DNA of 64,000 nt. Source: Cycas panzhihuaensis. Its lineage: Eukaryota > Cycadophyta. Both the position numbers and the translations under genes were made by a program. The DNA lies in the NCBI GenBank assembly GCA_023213395.1, contig CM041465.1, positions 28,837,741-28,901,740 on the forward strand, in the 5' to 3' direction. The notes beneath the pieces are model-generated. The model was not told where the DNA came from and searched no databases. It saw only the letters and a program-made list of their open reading frames with translations. Positions within the stretch are counted from its first letter, which is position 1. Each line of letters opens with the position of its first letter. Positions 10,990-22,960 of this stretch are shown piece by piece.

Positions 10990-12230
10990 AAGATTATTTC
11001 TCATAGTGACGAGGGCATTCAAATACCCTATGTCCTTCTTCCCTATAATTAAAATAATTAAAAGGTCTCCTCCATCCTTTTCCACTACCAAAACCTCTGC
11101 CTTGTTAATCCCCTAAAATTCTCTTCCTTTGAGTTGGTCTTAAGTTCCTCTCCCTCTTTGTATTCTACCCTACCTCTCTCCTTCTTATTTTTCTATCCTA
11201 TTAGATGATTCTCCTCTTACATAGGGGATTCCTCCTCTACCTTTGTAACAAGATGATGAAACTCTTCTTATCATAGTGGGCCTTTAAGTAGGATGCATGT
11301 TTTGCTTCTCTTCTTCCCTCAATGCTAATTGATATACATCTTCTACGTGTTTAACTCTATGGATGCTAAGTTCATCCTAAATTAAAAACTTTAAACAATT
11401 TATATACCTTATAGTGACTTGTTCAACAATCTCCTCATGCTTCATGCTAATAGAAAGCTTCTAAAACTCATCTGTGCAGTCATGCACTATCATATCTTTC
11501 TACCTTAAGTTATGAAACTTTTTAAAAAGGGTTTGAGAATAATTGACTGGTAAGAACTTCTCTTTTAATTTTTTGACCATTTTGGTCCATGTTTTAATCT
11601 TTTCTTTACCTTTCTTCACCCTATCCTTCTGTAGGTGATCCTACTAAATAATTGTAGGGACCTTTAACTTCATGTATGTAAACTTTACCTTCTTTTCTAT
11701 TGGCATGCCCTTCCATTTAGAGAACTTTCTCATGCCATTTATCTAGTCTACTAGCTTCTCTGGTTTTAAACTCCCTTGGTAATCTAGAATATCAATCTTA
11801 ATTCTACTACTCTTATATTTAATTACTTTTAAGAATCTTTCTCCTATTATTTATGATTTTTATGGATTTTTATCTTTTGATCTTGTACCATCATAAGTTA
11901 ATTCCTCTTATTTACTAGAATTTTCTTCATGCCTTTATATTAATATTATAGTAGCAAGTTGATCTATTCTCCTCTATAGCTCCTATAGGTTTCTATTCAT
12001 TTTAACATAGTTTACTCTTCCTATTTTGTTCACTATTTTTTACTATTCTTCTCTTTACCTAACCACTTTAGATACTAAACCTTCTCTTGTAAGCTTTTTG
12101 TAAGGTTTATAAACCCCAATGAGCACTTCCTCACTCTTTCAATAGGAATTCTCTACCTGCTATATAGTTTCTTCAATAAACATCTATTGTAACACTTCAA
12201 ACTTTAATGGTTTTTCTGTAAGTCTAAAGT
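10990..12230 (-). pseudogene. Chromovirus gag with decayed zinc knuckle
   Basis: The capsid core near 11720-11330 reads FLPVNYSQTLFKKFHNLR, KHEEIVEQVTIRYINCLK and VEDVYQLALREEEK, the gypsy gag retrotransposon-type fold. The zinc knuckle at 11070-11011 reads FNYFNYREEGHRVFECP, where C-x2-C-x4-H-x4-C has become Y/Y...H...C. It starts just inside the primer site. Multiple stops. Confidence 0.7.
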
Positions 12231-12234
12231 TAAA

Positions 12235-12250
12235 CCATACTCTGATATAA
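12235..12250 (-). other. Chromovirus primer-binding site
   Basis: The minus strand reads TTATATCAGAGTATGG, a degenerate tRNA-iMet site (TGGTATCAGAGCATGG), two bases from the 5' LTR. Confidence 0.65.
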
Positions 12251-12252
12251 GG

Positions 12253-12839
12253 TGATGAGGATATCTTACAAGGTAAACATTTAATATTATATGAATACAT
12301 TTAAAATAAGAAAGAGCTAAAGAATAGGGAGAGTCATTTTACATCTAATTCCATTCCATTCCATTAAATCTGCCAAAAGATATTCTAAAATTACATTTAT
12401 ATAAGTAAAAGTAGGAAGTCCAAAAGCTTCTAATCCTAACCCTGAAAACTTCCTAATTACCTAAGATAGTAAATAAAAACTATATTTCTCAGTTAAGTCC
12501 TACTAAGGAAAATTGGACCACTAAGGGTTATTACATGAAAATGAGAACTAGCCTAAAATTAACTACTATTTTTAGGTATATGAACTAAATCTTAATTTTT
12601 AGGCATTTTTAGGGCTTATTTTTTTTAAATAGGGGACTATAATAGGACCTTTGACCAAGTCATAGGCTATTTTCACCTATTTCACTTAGATAGGCCTTTG
12701 AGTTGGCACATGAATGACTGAATTTTGACCATCAAATAAAAAGTCATGCTTTGATTAGTAAAACTCAAATTTTAGAAAAAAAATGACTAAAGAGATAAAA
12801 ATGGTTTTAAATTATGATGAAGGTCTAGATGCTCCTACA
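12253..12839 (-). repeat. Chromovirus 5' LTR (587 bp)
   Basis: Partner of 6856-7444, same TG...CA ends. Differences are mostly single substitutions plus small indels, so the insertion is old. Confidence 0.92.
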
Positions 12840-15540
12840 TTAGAAACCCATGAGAGTTATCCACCCTAGGAATACTATCTTAGGTATGAAGGTTGTAAGA
12901 AATATATCTACCTTCTTGAGGATTAAATAACTTATATGAAGTCCCCATTGAGTAATATTACTCTAAACACACACATAAACACATGGAATCTATCCTTAGT
13001 AGTCTCTTCTACTACTCAAGAAGAGGTTCATGTTAGTCATGTTGCCAATCCACTTTTAGAGCCTGTGCTCACTAGGATTTCTTCTCCTATCCCTATTCTA
13101 GGTTATCGAGATCCTTTTCATTAGGATACCTACACCATGATATTATCTTCACATTTGCCCCTTGACCAACATCAAGAGCAACATGATCCTCTTTCTTAAG
13201 ATCATCAACCTCCTCATGATAATCACCCTAAAAAATCTTGTGTTCTAGCTTCTCCTTACCATTGTCATCTTCCTATCCTAAGGGCATCTCCTATCCTACC
13301 TAATAAGATAAGAGACACCAGGTAAATTTACTTCCAACCTTAAGTACTAATTAACTCTGTATAAATAGGAGATTAGGTTCCTCCTATACCCTCTATTTCA
13401 TATGATGTTTCCCTTTAGAGCTCTACTCAAGAGAAACTTCTTACCTTAGGGTACCCATATCAAGCGTCCACATCACATTAATTCCTTTATTCAAGACCTA
13501 ATAAGGGACCATCCCTTATATATAAGTATAAGTACTCTCACATCAGTTCATAGGTTTCCCTTATTAATAGCCCCATCCCTTCTTATATTATCTCTCATCC
13601 CAATTAAAGGAATCCTCATCCCCCAGCCTATTAAAATATGAGACATAATGTTAGACTACCTCCTTTCTAGCCTCATAAAGGGCCTACGCCTTATGCTCAT
13701 CCATACCCTACATATGAAACCGATGTTGGCATGTAAGACACATTAGAGAGATATTATGCCTATATATATTTAAACCAACTCCCACACTAGTAGTATACCT
13801 TGATACTTATAAGAGAGCCTATACTATATTATGGACTTATGCTTGATGAAGACCTCATCAACCCTATCTACAATACATGGTTCTTTCTCTCTAGTATACC
13901 CTTGCATCCCAACAATATCATATCCCTTAGATAGGAACCCATCTCAACCTTATTGTATGGTTCAATCCTTCTTACCCACCCCACTATGACCAACCCCCAT
14001 ATGGGGCTTCTATACCTTATTAACAACCTCCCCCATAACCCTCTTTTACATTCAGGTTTAGAAGGCCATTTATCAACTTTATAAGGTCCCCTTTTCCATA
14101 AGAGGTTCTTCTCTTATCTATGCCTCTATTTCTCCCTAAATTACACAAGTTTTTATGGGACCATTCTTAAGATCCTATCAAGAACATATAAGAGTTTACA
14201 ATTATGTGTATCTATTTCCTCCCCTACAAGTATGCCATGATGAGATTGTTCCCTAAATCACTTCAAGACAATGCCTTAAATCGGTTTTAACATCTCCCAT
14301 CTACTTTAATTTTTACATTTTAATAGTTAGTTGATACTCTCATCAACTACTTTAACATTAGTAGACCATTTGAAACTAACATCAAGTCCCTCCTATCAAT
14401 TAAGCAAAATAATAATGAATCATCTCATGATTTTTTGAGATGATACTAAGCCCTAGTTTATGCTTGTCACTCACACCTTGATTCAGATCTCTCTTTTGAT
14501 AATTTTACCAATGCTTTAAGACCTCATGTTTATTTAGAGGTCCTCAAATTTGGTCCACAAACCTACAAGGAAGCCATAGATAAATACTTAACTCTTAAAT
14601 ATTTTAATATGCAAGCAGAAACAAACAACATAGGCAAGGCTATTCTAGAAAAAGAATCAACTTAAGGGCCCAAACATAGTCAAGGTAATAACACATACAA
14701 TCATCTCACATATTTTATTAGGGTTCTTGAATGTACCATCAATACTAAGTTATGTATTAACAATCCTCTTACTTCTAAATAGAAGCAAGAAACCAAGGTG
14801 ATCCATTATACTAAAGCAAAGAAATAACAAAATCCTCCTTGTACTTCACTAAAGAAAACCCCTTGGTGTTCTTATCACTAAACTAACACTCATGATAGGA
14901 ATCAGTATGAGGTAGTTCAAGCCATAGGTTGTAAGACTTAAACTACCAATAATCTTATATCTAAGCCAAATCAAGAATAATTAATTCACAAAGATCCCTT
15001 ATCTAAATATGATCCTAAGAATACTAAGGATAAAAGTAAAGGCAAAGCTAAATAAGATGATACAAATAATAATAAGAGCATGCTCTTTGAGCCAAGTAAC
15101 ACATGTACTACCTCACTTAAGAAAGGTTATAAGTAGGTTAATAACTAAAATTGGCTACCTCCCAAAGGTGTTAAGACTAAAAGAATAATAAATATAGTTA
15201 AGGTAATAAAGAATTAATTCATGTCCAAATCCTTTAAAGATTTATCAATAAAAAACCCTAATTCTTTACTTGTCATCCCACCTCAACCTATTTACTTTAG
15301 GTTTATTCCTTCTACTTTAATAGATAGATCTTTCTCTTTAGTTAATGAGTTAAAGTTTATTCCTCTTGGGATTTTAGTCATGGACTTATTGAGGAGTTGC
15401 CTAGAGCAATGCCAACTCTTACTTGATCCCTTACAGGTTCCTTCCCCCCACTCTCTAATAAGCCTTACCCTCTTATTTAATCCTTGTATTCTATCCAGTG
15501 AAATGAAATGGTGCCCTAGTATTATTCCTATATTCTAAAT
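12840..15540 (+). pseudogene. H1 gag (Tat/Ogre type)
   Basis: A Pro/Ser/Tyr-rich N-terminal part (VLTRISSPIPILGYRDPF near 13070) matches the H2 counterpart VLTKIPIPLHMLGY. The capsid-like core at about 14230-14640 reads MMRLFPKSLQDNALNRF, INYFNISRPFETNIKSLL and ALRPHVYLEVLKFGPQTY, paralleling H2 20450-20810. A basic, Lys-rich part follows (15000-15220). Many stops, mainly TAG/TAA in Gln/Trp positions. Gag would form the particle; this copy cannot. Confidence 0.65.
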
Positions 15541-15550
15541 TGATATATGT

Positions 15551-15808
15551 ATGAAAGATAATAATATTCAATGCATTATTATATATGAAGGTTCATTGGT
15601 AAATGTAACCCCTCTTTATCTAGTGGAATATCTAAAAATTATTGCTTATGAACCTTATGAGTGGATACATCATGGGTATGATAAGAATCAAAAGATACCA
15701 TTAGGGCAAGTCATTCTCCTACTCACCTTGGAAGGGAAGATAGTTATGGTTGACCTTACTATCATAGACCTAGGCTTAGAATATAATATTCTCTTAGGAA
15801 GACCTTAG
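15551..15808 (+). pseudogene. H1 retroviral-type aspartic protease
   Basis: Open for 85 codons. IIIYEGSLVNVTPL corresponds to the H2 active-site strand IIDEGSFVNVIPL; the catalytic Asp is Tyr here. The C-terminal flap/second-lobe signature LTIIDLGLEYNILLGRP is intact and diagnostic of Tat/Athila-type proteases. Confidence 0.75.
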
Positions 15809-16587
15809 ATAAATAAAATTTCTACTATTTGTTCCTTACTCTTTGGTGAGCTTAGATTCATCCATGAGAAAGAGTTGAAGGTGGTCAAGTAAAAAATAAA
15901 CATATTAAGTAATCTATTCAGTTGGTGGGAACTATCATGGAGAGGGGGAACCCTCTAATTCCTTTAAGTACTTCTCTTAATCTATGGGCCTCAGATAATA
16001 TTATACAACTAAGTTTGTTTCAATGTTTGAATAGGAAATTAAAGGCATTACCATGATTGACATTATTCCCTTAGGAGAAAGTTCTTTGTCAAGTCAATCT
16101 AAGGTGGAAACTTTTCAAACCACTTGGAAACCTTTCCTAATTCCTACCTCTTTAGAAGAAACTTTGCCCCTCTAGTCTGCAAATTATTTGTCTAACTCTA
16201 CTCAAATGAAACAAGACCTTATTTACCATGTTCCTTTCTCTTCATGTCAAGCCAATGATGATAATGATGTATTACAAGACAATCCTCTTCCTTATTAAGA
16301 AACCACTTCCCTAGGTCCATCCTTTAGTTAATTAGATGTCATATGGATCTTTTATTTACATTATATGAATAATGTCCTAAATGCTACCACATCTATTGCT
16401 AACCCTTCTAAGAGAGCATCTTTATCTTGGGCCTCTATTACCTTATCTAATAAAGTAACTTATTATGAATTTCCTTTTCAAGTTGGTTGGTTCAATCAAC
16501 ATGGTGAGAAACTCCTCATATATAGACATGTCAACCTCTCATCTATAGAAGGTGAAACATCTTCTTTGCATACCTCACCCAAACATT
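15809..16587 (+). pseudogene. H1 protease-RT linker, truncated
   Basis: It continues from the protease and includes an open stretch 16365-16587 (FPFQVGWFNQHGEKLLIYRH) that matches the H2 linker WLNRHRKKMLLHRHIDLE near 22385. The element ends here, before any RT motif. Confidence 0.6.
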
Positions 16588-16589
16588 AA

Positions 16590-16710
16590 TAGTAAGTTTA
16601 TTATGTTCTTTATAATCAACACAGAGTTAAAAAATATCATCTTTTTTATGAACTAGCATAACAGGTCTACATAAGGGCTTTTATTAAGTTGTATTATTTA
16701 TATATCTTTG
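16590..16710 (-). pseudogene. Gypsy I RT fragment, left flank of H2
   Basis: The minus strand reads KPLCRPVMLVHKKDDIF then a stop and LCVDYKEHNKLTINV. This is the gypsy RT segment with P-V-x-L-V-K-K-K-D-G ... R-x-C-V-D-Y-R-x-L-N-K. It ends exactly at the left edge of the H2 LTR (16711). The piece that should precede it in RT lies at 53380-53560, right of the other H2 LTR. Confidence 0.75.
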
Positions 16711-19028
16711 TGTTTCACTAAAACTTGGCCTCTTATTCTTCCTTACCACTTTTAGTAGTTTTCTTATATTGTTTCATATGAAAATGATTAATTTAAGGTT
16801 TGTTTTATATTGTATTAAGCCATGTTTTGATGAAATGTTATATTGATATTACAGATGATGTATGTTGAATGATGATGGTCATATCATTATGTTCTTTCAC
16901 CTATTATTGAGTGATAACTATGGCCATTAGATCTCTTTTCATGATTATTTTGACTCAAAATTCCTTTAAAACATTTACTTATTTTGTTATTCTATATTTA
17001 TTTAGTCTTTTGATGATATCTTTTTCATTATTTTTGGGCTTGAGCTTAAAGGTTTTATCCTTTTTAGGCTATTTTCCATTGATCAAGTCTTTTTGGTCTT
17101 AATTTTCAATAAAAATATGATTTTTTTAACTTTTCAGTGGATAATTTTCACATCCTAACTTGTCACATTTTTTGTCCTACCAAAAACATGATTGATCATG
17201 TTTTATGAAGAAGATCGCATTTTTCATTATTCATAAAATGTGACCAGTTGTAATTTTTACTATCATGCATGCAATTATGTTTTTCTAGTGTGCCAGTTTT
17301 GTATGGTACCATCCAGATTTGATGGAAACCTATCTCTTTCATGCCTAGGACTCTAGGAAACCCTAAAGTATATTGTTTCATTAGTGAATTAATGTGTTAG
17401 AGATCAAGTTTTAGTGTATGTTTCTTAAGATTTTAAGAGATTCTTCTGCTGTTATTTTGGAAAGCTATTTTAAAAAGAAAGTAAAGCCCAAAGGAAAACA
17501 TTTGAAGCCCTGTTTTGTTGATTTATTGTTGCATAAATCTTGATGGTTGATGCTTTTAAAGTATATGGTTTCTTATAAATTTTTTAACTTCAAATTTCTT
17601 TTTCTTAGTAAGATTTTTCTATTGTGATTTCTTAAGATTCTATAATTCTTTTAATGATTGTTTACATTTAGAATTATTCCTCTTTTCTTGTTGATATCTA
17701 AGATACTTTTGTTTATATTTTTTCCTTGGAAAACTTGGCTAAAAGGTCAGCCCTTTATGGGAAGAAAATGGGTAGACTATTGTGAAGAATGATCATCTCT
17801 TCACTATAGAGATAACTACTCTCTCCCATTCTTTTTCAATTGTCCAAGCCCCCAAGAGATCTAGCTTCACCTTTGCTTATTTGTGATTATTATTGAGCTA
17901 ATTATTCTTATGTTTTCTTCTTATTTTCCTTTGTTGGTTTTAAATTAAAACTTGAATAAGTTTGATCATATTTCAAAGAGAAATCCTTTCTAATGCAAGA
18001 ATTCATCAATAGACTAGAGATTTCGTAAAATTGTTAGTGTTGTTTTTATCTAACTTCATTCTCTTCATTTCTTCTTGTTTAAGGAAAGAACTTTGAATAT
18101 ACAAATGATATATCTTTGCTATGATCAAATCACATGAGATTCAAGGATCCTATGATGTCTAAAATACTCTATTTGTGATAGAATATCTCTATTTTTCTTG
18201 TCTATTATTTGTTTATGGATGGTGATTTGATTATAGTAGATTGCATGTAATTTTTGTGGTCTAAATATCATTCATTACAACAAAAATATATCTTTGATAT
18301 CTCTCACATTCTTTTGAATTCATTTTATAAAAGAAGATAACATGTGATTGAAACAAAAGCTTCATATAAATATTGCATGTTATTTGATCTCTTATTAATT
18401 TCTAAATGTAGTTGCATGTTATGCTAGTTATATTTCACATTTGTCTTTCTCATTGAAAATGTATGTTTTACATCTAGAGGAAATAATTTCTCTTTCATTT
18501 TTAGTATGCTTAATTTTATTAAAAACAAGAAAAAAAACATTGCATGTATGATTAGTTCTCTTACTTCTTTGTTGAAAAGAAGGTAGTTAGATCTTGTTGT
18601 CTCATTATTTGCTCTTATGATTACATTTTATTTAAAAAATATATAAAAAATGAAAACAAATAAAAAAGAAAACCCTTCCATCACTTGATCCTTTTTCCTT
18701 CATTTTAGTAAAACTTAAAAGGTTGAACGAATAGGAGGAAAGAGGTCCCTAAGAAGGACACAAGATACATTGTTAGCATAACCTCAACTTTAGAGCTCTT
18801 CCATCTTATTATGTAGGCTAGTGGATTCAATCACCCCCCTCACATCCTAGCCTTTCATGCTTCATTTGTATCTTAACTAAATGGAATAATTAGGTGGAGA
18901 CTCCTTCATAGGAGTTAGAAAAGGTGGTCCCTTAGGTTCTCTTAGGCTTCTTGTCTCCTGGCTTAGACTTGAAACAGAGGAAACATACTATTAGTTAGGA
19001 GATAATTGGTCTAGGTCGAACTAAAGCA
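16711..19028 (+). repeat. H2 5' LTR (2318 bp)
   Basis: It matches 51079-53379 over its whole length, from TGTTTCACTAAAACTTGGCC to GGTCTAGGTCGAACTAAAGCA. No ORF of note. It holds the palindrome at 17183-17204. Downstream sequence diverges from that after the partner LTR immediately after AAGCA, which defines the right edge. Confidence 0.88.
17183..17204. promoter_or_regulatory. LTR palindrome, 10-bp arms
   Basis: AAAACATGAT, two bases, ATCATGTTTT. The homologous site in the other LTR (51550-51571) keeps perfect pairing with different arm bases. The role is unknown; it could be a transcription-factor site or an RNA hairpin. Confidence 0.5.
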
Positions 19029-19560
19029 CACTATCTTTTTGGAAACCATACTAGGGATTACCATTTATTTTCTTGTTTAAAGTTATGGAAATTACAATAT
19101 TTACTCTAAGGTGATCTTTGGATCTTTAAGGTCTCTTGCCTAATTTTCAAATGTAACCCTCACATTTCGCTCATAAAGTTTTAACTTCTTATGTTGTTTC
19201 TTTGGAACATTATGTATAAGATACTTATATCTACCCCCTCATGAAGATTCAACCCAAATATATGAAATACCTATGGAGCAAGGGTATCTAAAACCATCTT
19301 AATTCCATAGTGATGCTTCCTTTATAAATTCTTCTTTTGCATAAGAAGAAATACTTCCCACTTAAGTATACCCATCTTATTATGAGTTGGTTCTTACTAA
19401 GATCCCTATTCCTCTTCACATGCTTGGATATCAAGTCTCATTTTATCAAGAGACTCAGAACATAACATCCTCTCCATAACATTATTAGTTTGATCCATTA
19501 TATGAGGAGTATGAGTCTATTCAAGCTCAGCCTTTAGTTTCTCTAAATACCACTCAATCA
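19029..19560 (+). other. H2 leader / gag N-terminal region
   Basis: Follows the 5' LTR. I could not identify a primer site with confidence. Gag-like text begins around 19400 (VLTKIPIPLHMLGY), matching H1 near 13070. Confidence 0.45.
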
Positions 19561-21480
19561 CCCTTACCTTCCCATCCTCCTTCACTGAGGCCTCATTCTC
19601 CTCCTTTGGGAGAGGTTGAAGATCATAAGTTGGTTCATTCTCAACCTCCTACTTCTCCTTATAGGTTGCAAGTCCAAATCCACTCTCTTCATGTGGTACC
19701 TTCTACACATGAGGGTACCTCTACTATACCTACCCAAGGTAACCTTAGTCCTTCTCATATTCGTACCTCTCATCAAATAGGATTAGCTTCATCAAACCCA
19801 TAACCTATTTATTCCTATCCTAGTAGGGTATCCTTTTCTTACCTTATTGCATCTTTAACTTAATTTCCAGTTCGCGCATCCCATAGAGTTATGCCATAAG
19901 GTATTAGACCTCATACTTCTTCTCTTAGAGCACTTATTGTAGTCTCTTCTTCCCAACAAGTTCCTTATACTCATCTTATTTATCCTTACACTTCAATTAG
20001 TCAATCTCAAGTTTTAAGGTTTGATAACTATACTTATTCATCACTTGCTCCTAGGTCTACTCCATAACCAATCTCTTTTCCTTTATTTAATCCCAATCTT
20101 TGTCGATATCCTATGCCATAAACCAATTATATGGTTAGTCCTATAGCTTGGTTTAATCCTTCATCTACTCTTTTATCCCATTCTTTTCCTCAACAATAAC
20201 AACAACATGTTCCTTCTACCACTCCATATCCATCAGCCTTGCCTCAATATTCCACCATGTTGAGGCCAAGAAAACCTTTTCTAGACTATATGAAGTCTCC
20301 CTTTCCACATGAAGTCCTATTATCTCCCATGCACATATTTCTTATTAAGTTAACTAGATTCTCAAGTGACTTCTCCCAAGACTCAACTTCTCATATATAA
20401 GCATTCATACTTGTTTGTGTAGATTTTATGTTGTATGGTTATGTCATGATGCATTTGGTTCTTAAATCACTTCAAGGTGATGCCTTGAAATGGTTTTATC
20501 AATTTCCCTCACCTTTTGTTCTTTCATTTCAATAATTAGTTGATTTTTTTATCAACTATTTTGATATAGTGAGACCTTTCGAATCTAGCATCAAATCTCT
20601 TTTAACTATTAACCAAAATCATGATGAAAGTTCTAAGGATTTTATGAGAAGGTTTTAAGACTAAGTACATACTAGTCATTCACGTCTTGATCCTAGTCTT
20701 CTCTTTGATCTATATACTAATGCTTTGAGGCCACACATACATCTTAAGATACTTAAGCTTGGCCCTCAAATTTATGAAAAAGTTATTAATTACTATTTGA
20801 CTTTAAAAACTTTCAAAAGTCAGGCAGGTATTAAGAAGGTTAAGAAATTTATTCCCTCTAAAGAAACCATTCAAGTAACTAAGACCTCCCATATTAAACC
20901 TACATATGATCACTTAACTTCTTCTATTAGATCATTATAGTGTATGGTCAACACCAAGTTGTGTGTTGATGGTCCTTCTAAAAATCAACCCTCTTAGGAG
21001 ATGAAAGTAATCCATTTTACTAAAGGAAGGAAGAAATAAGCTCCTCCTCCATCCCCTCCTTCTTTTAAGAAGACTAAGTGGTATTCTTACCATCAAATGG
21101 ACACCCATGATAGAAGTGAATGTTGTAAAGTTCAAACCATAACATAAAATATGAATGTTCAAGCAAACTATCTTTCTAAAATATATCATGACCAAATGAT
21201 TCATAAAGATCCCTTACCTCAACACAAGGATAAAGGAAACAAAGATGATAAGGACAAGGGAAAATAGGTTCAGGATGATGAAGACAAGCCTTCTAGTTCT
21301 AATTCATTAAAGAAGACTACTACTCCCCCTAATCCTTCGATAAAACAAACTAATAATCAATCTTGCCTACCTCCTAAAGGTGGTGAGATCAAGAGAACAA
21401 TTAATATGGTGGAGATAACAAAGAGTGTAGGTCCATCCAAAACATTTGATGATTTGATGGAAAAGAACCCTGACTCTTAA
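19561..21480 (+). pseudogene. H2 gag (Tat/Ogre type)
   Basis: Ser/Pro/Thr-rich N-terminal part (19560-20270), then a capsid-like core at 20420-20810: LKSLQGDALKWFYQFPSPF, INYFDIVRPFESSIKSLL, ALRPHIHLKILKLGPQIY. At 21070-21140 KWYSYHQMDTHDRSECC resembles the single zinc-knuckle-like motif of Tat/Athila gag (C-x2-H-x4-H-x4-C) with the first Cys changed. A Lys/Asp-rich basic-acidic tail follows (21190-21300). Stops are frequent. Confidence 0.7.
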
Positions 21481-21702
21481 CCTTTTATACCCCTACATCC
21501 CAGTAGGTTTAGATCCATTCCTTCTAGTATAAAGGATGGATCGTTCTCTTTGGTTAATGAGTTAAAGACCATTCCTACTAGTATTTTAGTCACAGATTTT
21601 CTAAAGTGTTGCCTCAAGCAACGCTAACTCTTATTTGATATACTGGGAGTTCCTATTATAGCCTCTTGATCTACTTCCATACTTTCTTTTGACCTAGCCA
21701 CC

Positions 21703-22060
21703 TTGCCTAATCACACCACACATGCTCCTAATGACATACCTCCATTTTATATTGAGATAATAAAGGATTATATAAATATTAAACATGTTATCATTGATGA
21801 GGGATCATTCGTTAATGTAATCCCTCTTTGCCTTGTTAAGGATCTAAAAATTTTAATCTTTAATCCATGTGAGCAGATTTATCAAGGATACAATAAAAAT
21901 TATCAAGTTTCCCTTGGTCAAGTGACTCTTCCCCTAACCTTGGAGGTAAAGATGGTTTTTACTAAATTTTCCATCATTGATCTCGATTTAGAATATAACA
22001 TTCTTTTGGGTAGACCATGGTTTACCCAAATTATGTTATTTATCCCTTTCTTTTTGGTGA
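21703..22060 (+). pseudogene. H2 aspartic protease
   Basis: Open for 128 codons from 21703. The active site HVIIDEGSFVNVIPLCLVKD keeps the catalytic Asp and the D-x-G-S turn. QVSLGQVTLPLTLEVKMVF and FSIIDLDLEYNILLGRPW form the second half, the Tat/Athila signature. It processes the Gag-Pol polyprotein. This is the best preserved H2 domain, but the polyprotein frame around it is broken. The last residues of the open frame (after GRPWFTQI) are past a frameshift. Confidence 0.85.
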
Positions 22061-22960
22061 ATTTAGGTTCATCCGTGAGGGATAATTAAAGATTATAAAA
22101 TAAAAACTAAAACCAATTAAATAGTTAGTCTTACTTGTTGAGAAGAAATGGCTTAATGTTCTATTACATCTAGTGAGAAAATACTTGTGAGCAAAACTAT
22201 TGATATAAATATTCCCCTCTCTACTCGAAGCCATTTCTCATAGATCTTGTATTTGCCTTCAATGGAAAATGCTTTAGTTTCTTCCACTACGAATGATCCT
22301 TTAACTAATCATGTGATTTCTTTTCCATATGATGTGCTTGTTAATTCTACACCTCTTTTCACTTGGTCTTCCTTTTTTGTTACATGGTTAAATAGACATA
22401 GGAAAAAGATGTTACTACATAGGCACATAGACCTAGAATCAAATGATGAGGTTATTAATTCATGTGATCTGCTTCAAAGGAATTATAGTACCCCCACTCA
22501 AATATAAAGTGAATTTGGTTTCCACTATTTCCTTTCCTTCTCATTCTTTGATTGATGCTTCTCCATCATCCCTCATCTTGATGTCATTATTTAATCAAGA
22601 TCACCATTCATATCATCAAGAATTTGAACAAACCTTTACATCAGCTTAGGAATTTATCGATAGACCTATTATTTTCTCTCAGGTTTCCTCAATCGTTAAG
22701 TTTTTTCCCACCTATCTAAACTCTTTGGTTGATTGTCCCTTATATTTTAGGCCCTCTTCTTTGTCTACTGATCTACCAAAGAACTTACTCCCCATAAATC
22801 TATTTTACTTAGGTCACTTTAAGAATGACAAGATGATTCTCAAATATCTAGTGGAATCATCTCCTATTCTTCCACCTAACCATCATAGGTTGGGTTTTTC
22901 AAAAGTAAAATGACTTGATTCCCCACTAGTTGATCATTATTGACCTCAAGAGATAGTTTC
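22061..22960 (+). pseudogene. H2 protease-RT linker
   Basis: A decayed linker typical of Tat elements, with partial open stretches 22247-22507 and 22725-22913 (WLNRHRKKMLLHRHIDLE). No enzymatic motif. It aligns with H1 15809-16587. Confidence 0.55.

Larger units (their letters stand above)
6856..12839 (-). mobile_element. Ty3/gypsy chromovirus, complete structure, coding regions dead
   Basis: A 5984-bp minus-strand element. LTRs are 6856-7444 (3') and 12253-12839 (5'), both TG...CA. The primer site (12235-12250) and polypurine tract (7445-7455) lie in the expected places. The internal order, read leftward, is gag with zinc knuckle, protease, RT, RNase H, integrase and a chromodomain remnant. 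Chromoviruses use the chromodomain to direct integration to heterochromatin. All frames carry stops. The flanks (AAAGA left, TTTAG right) do not form a recognisable target duplication, so one edge may have been altered. Confidence 0.9.
6755..16587 (+). mobile_element. Tat/Ogre-type Ty3/gypsy element H1, truncated, split by a chromovirus
   Basis: The own sequence is 6755-6855 plus 12840-16587. It carries gag, protease and the protease-RT linker of the same family as H2 (16711-53379), then stops before RT where a minus-strand gypsy RT fragment begins. The chromovirus at 6856-12839 separates the gag start from the rest; removing it restores a continuous gag-like frame. No LTR of the H2 type is visible to the left of 6755, so the 5' end is also lost or diverged. 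Confidence 0.7.
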
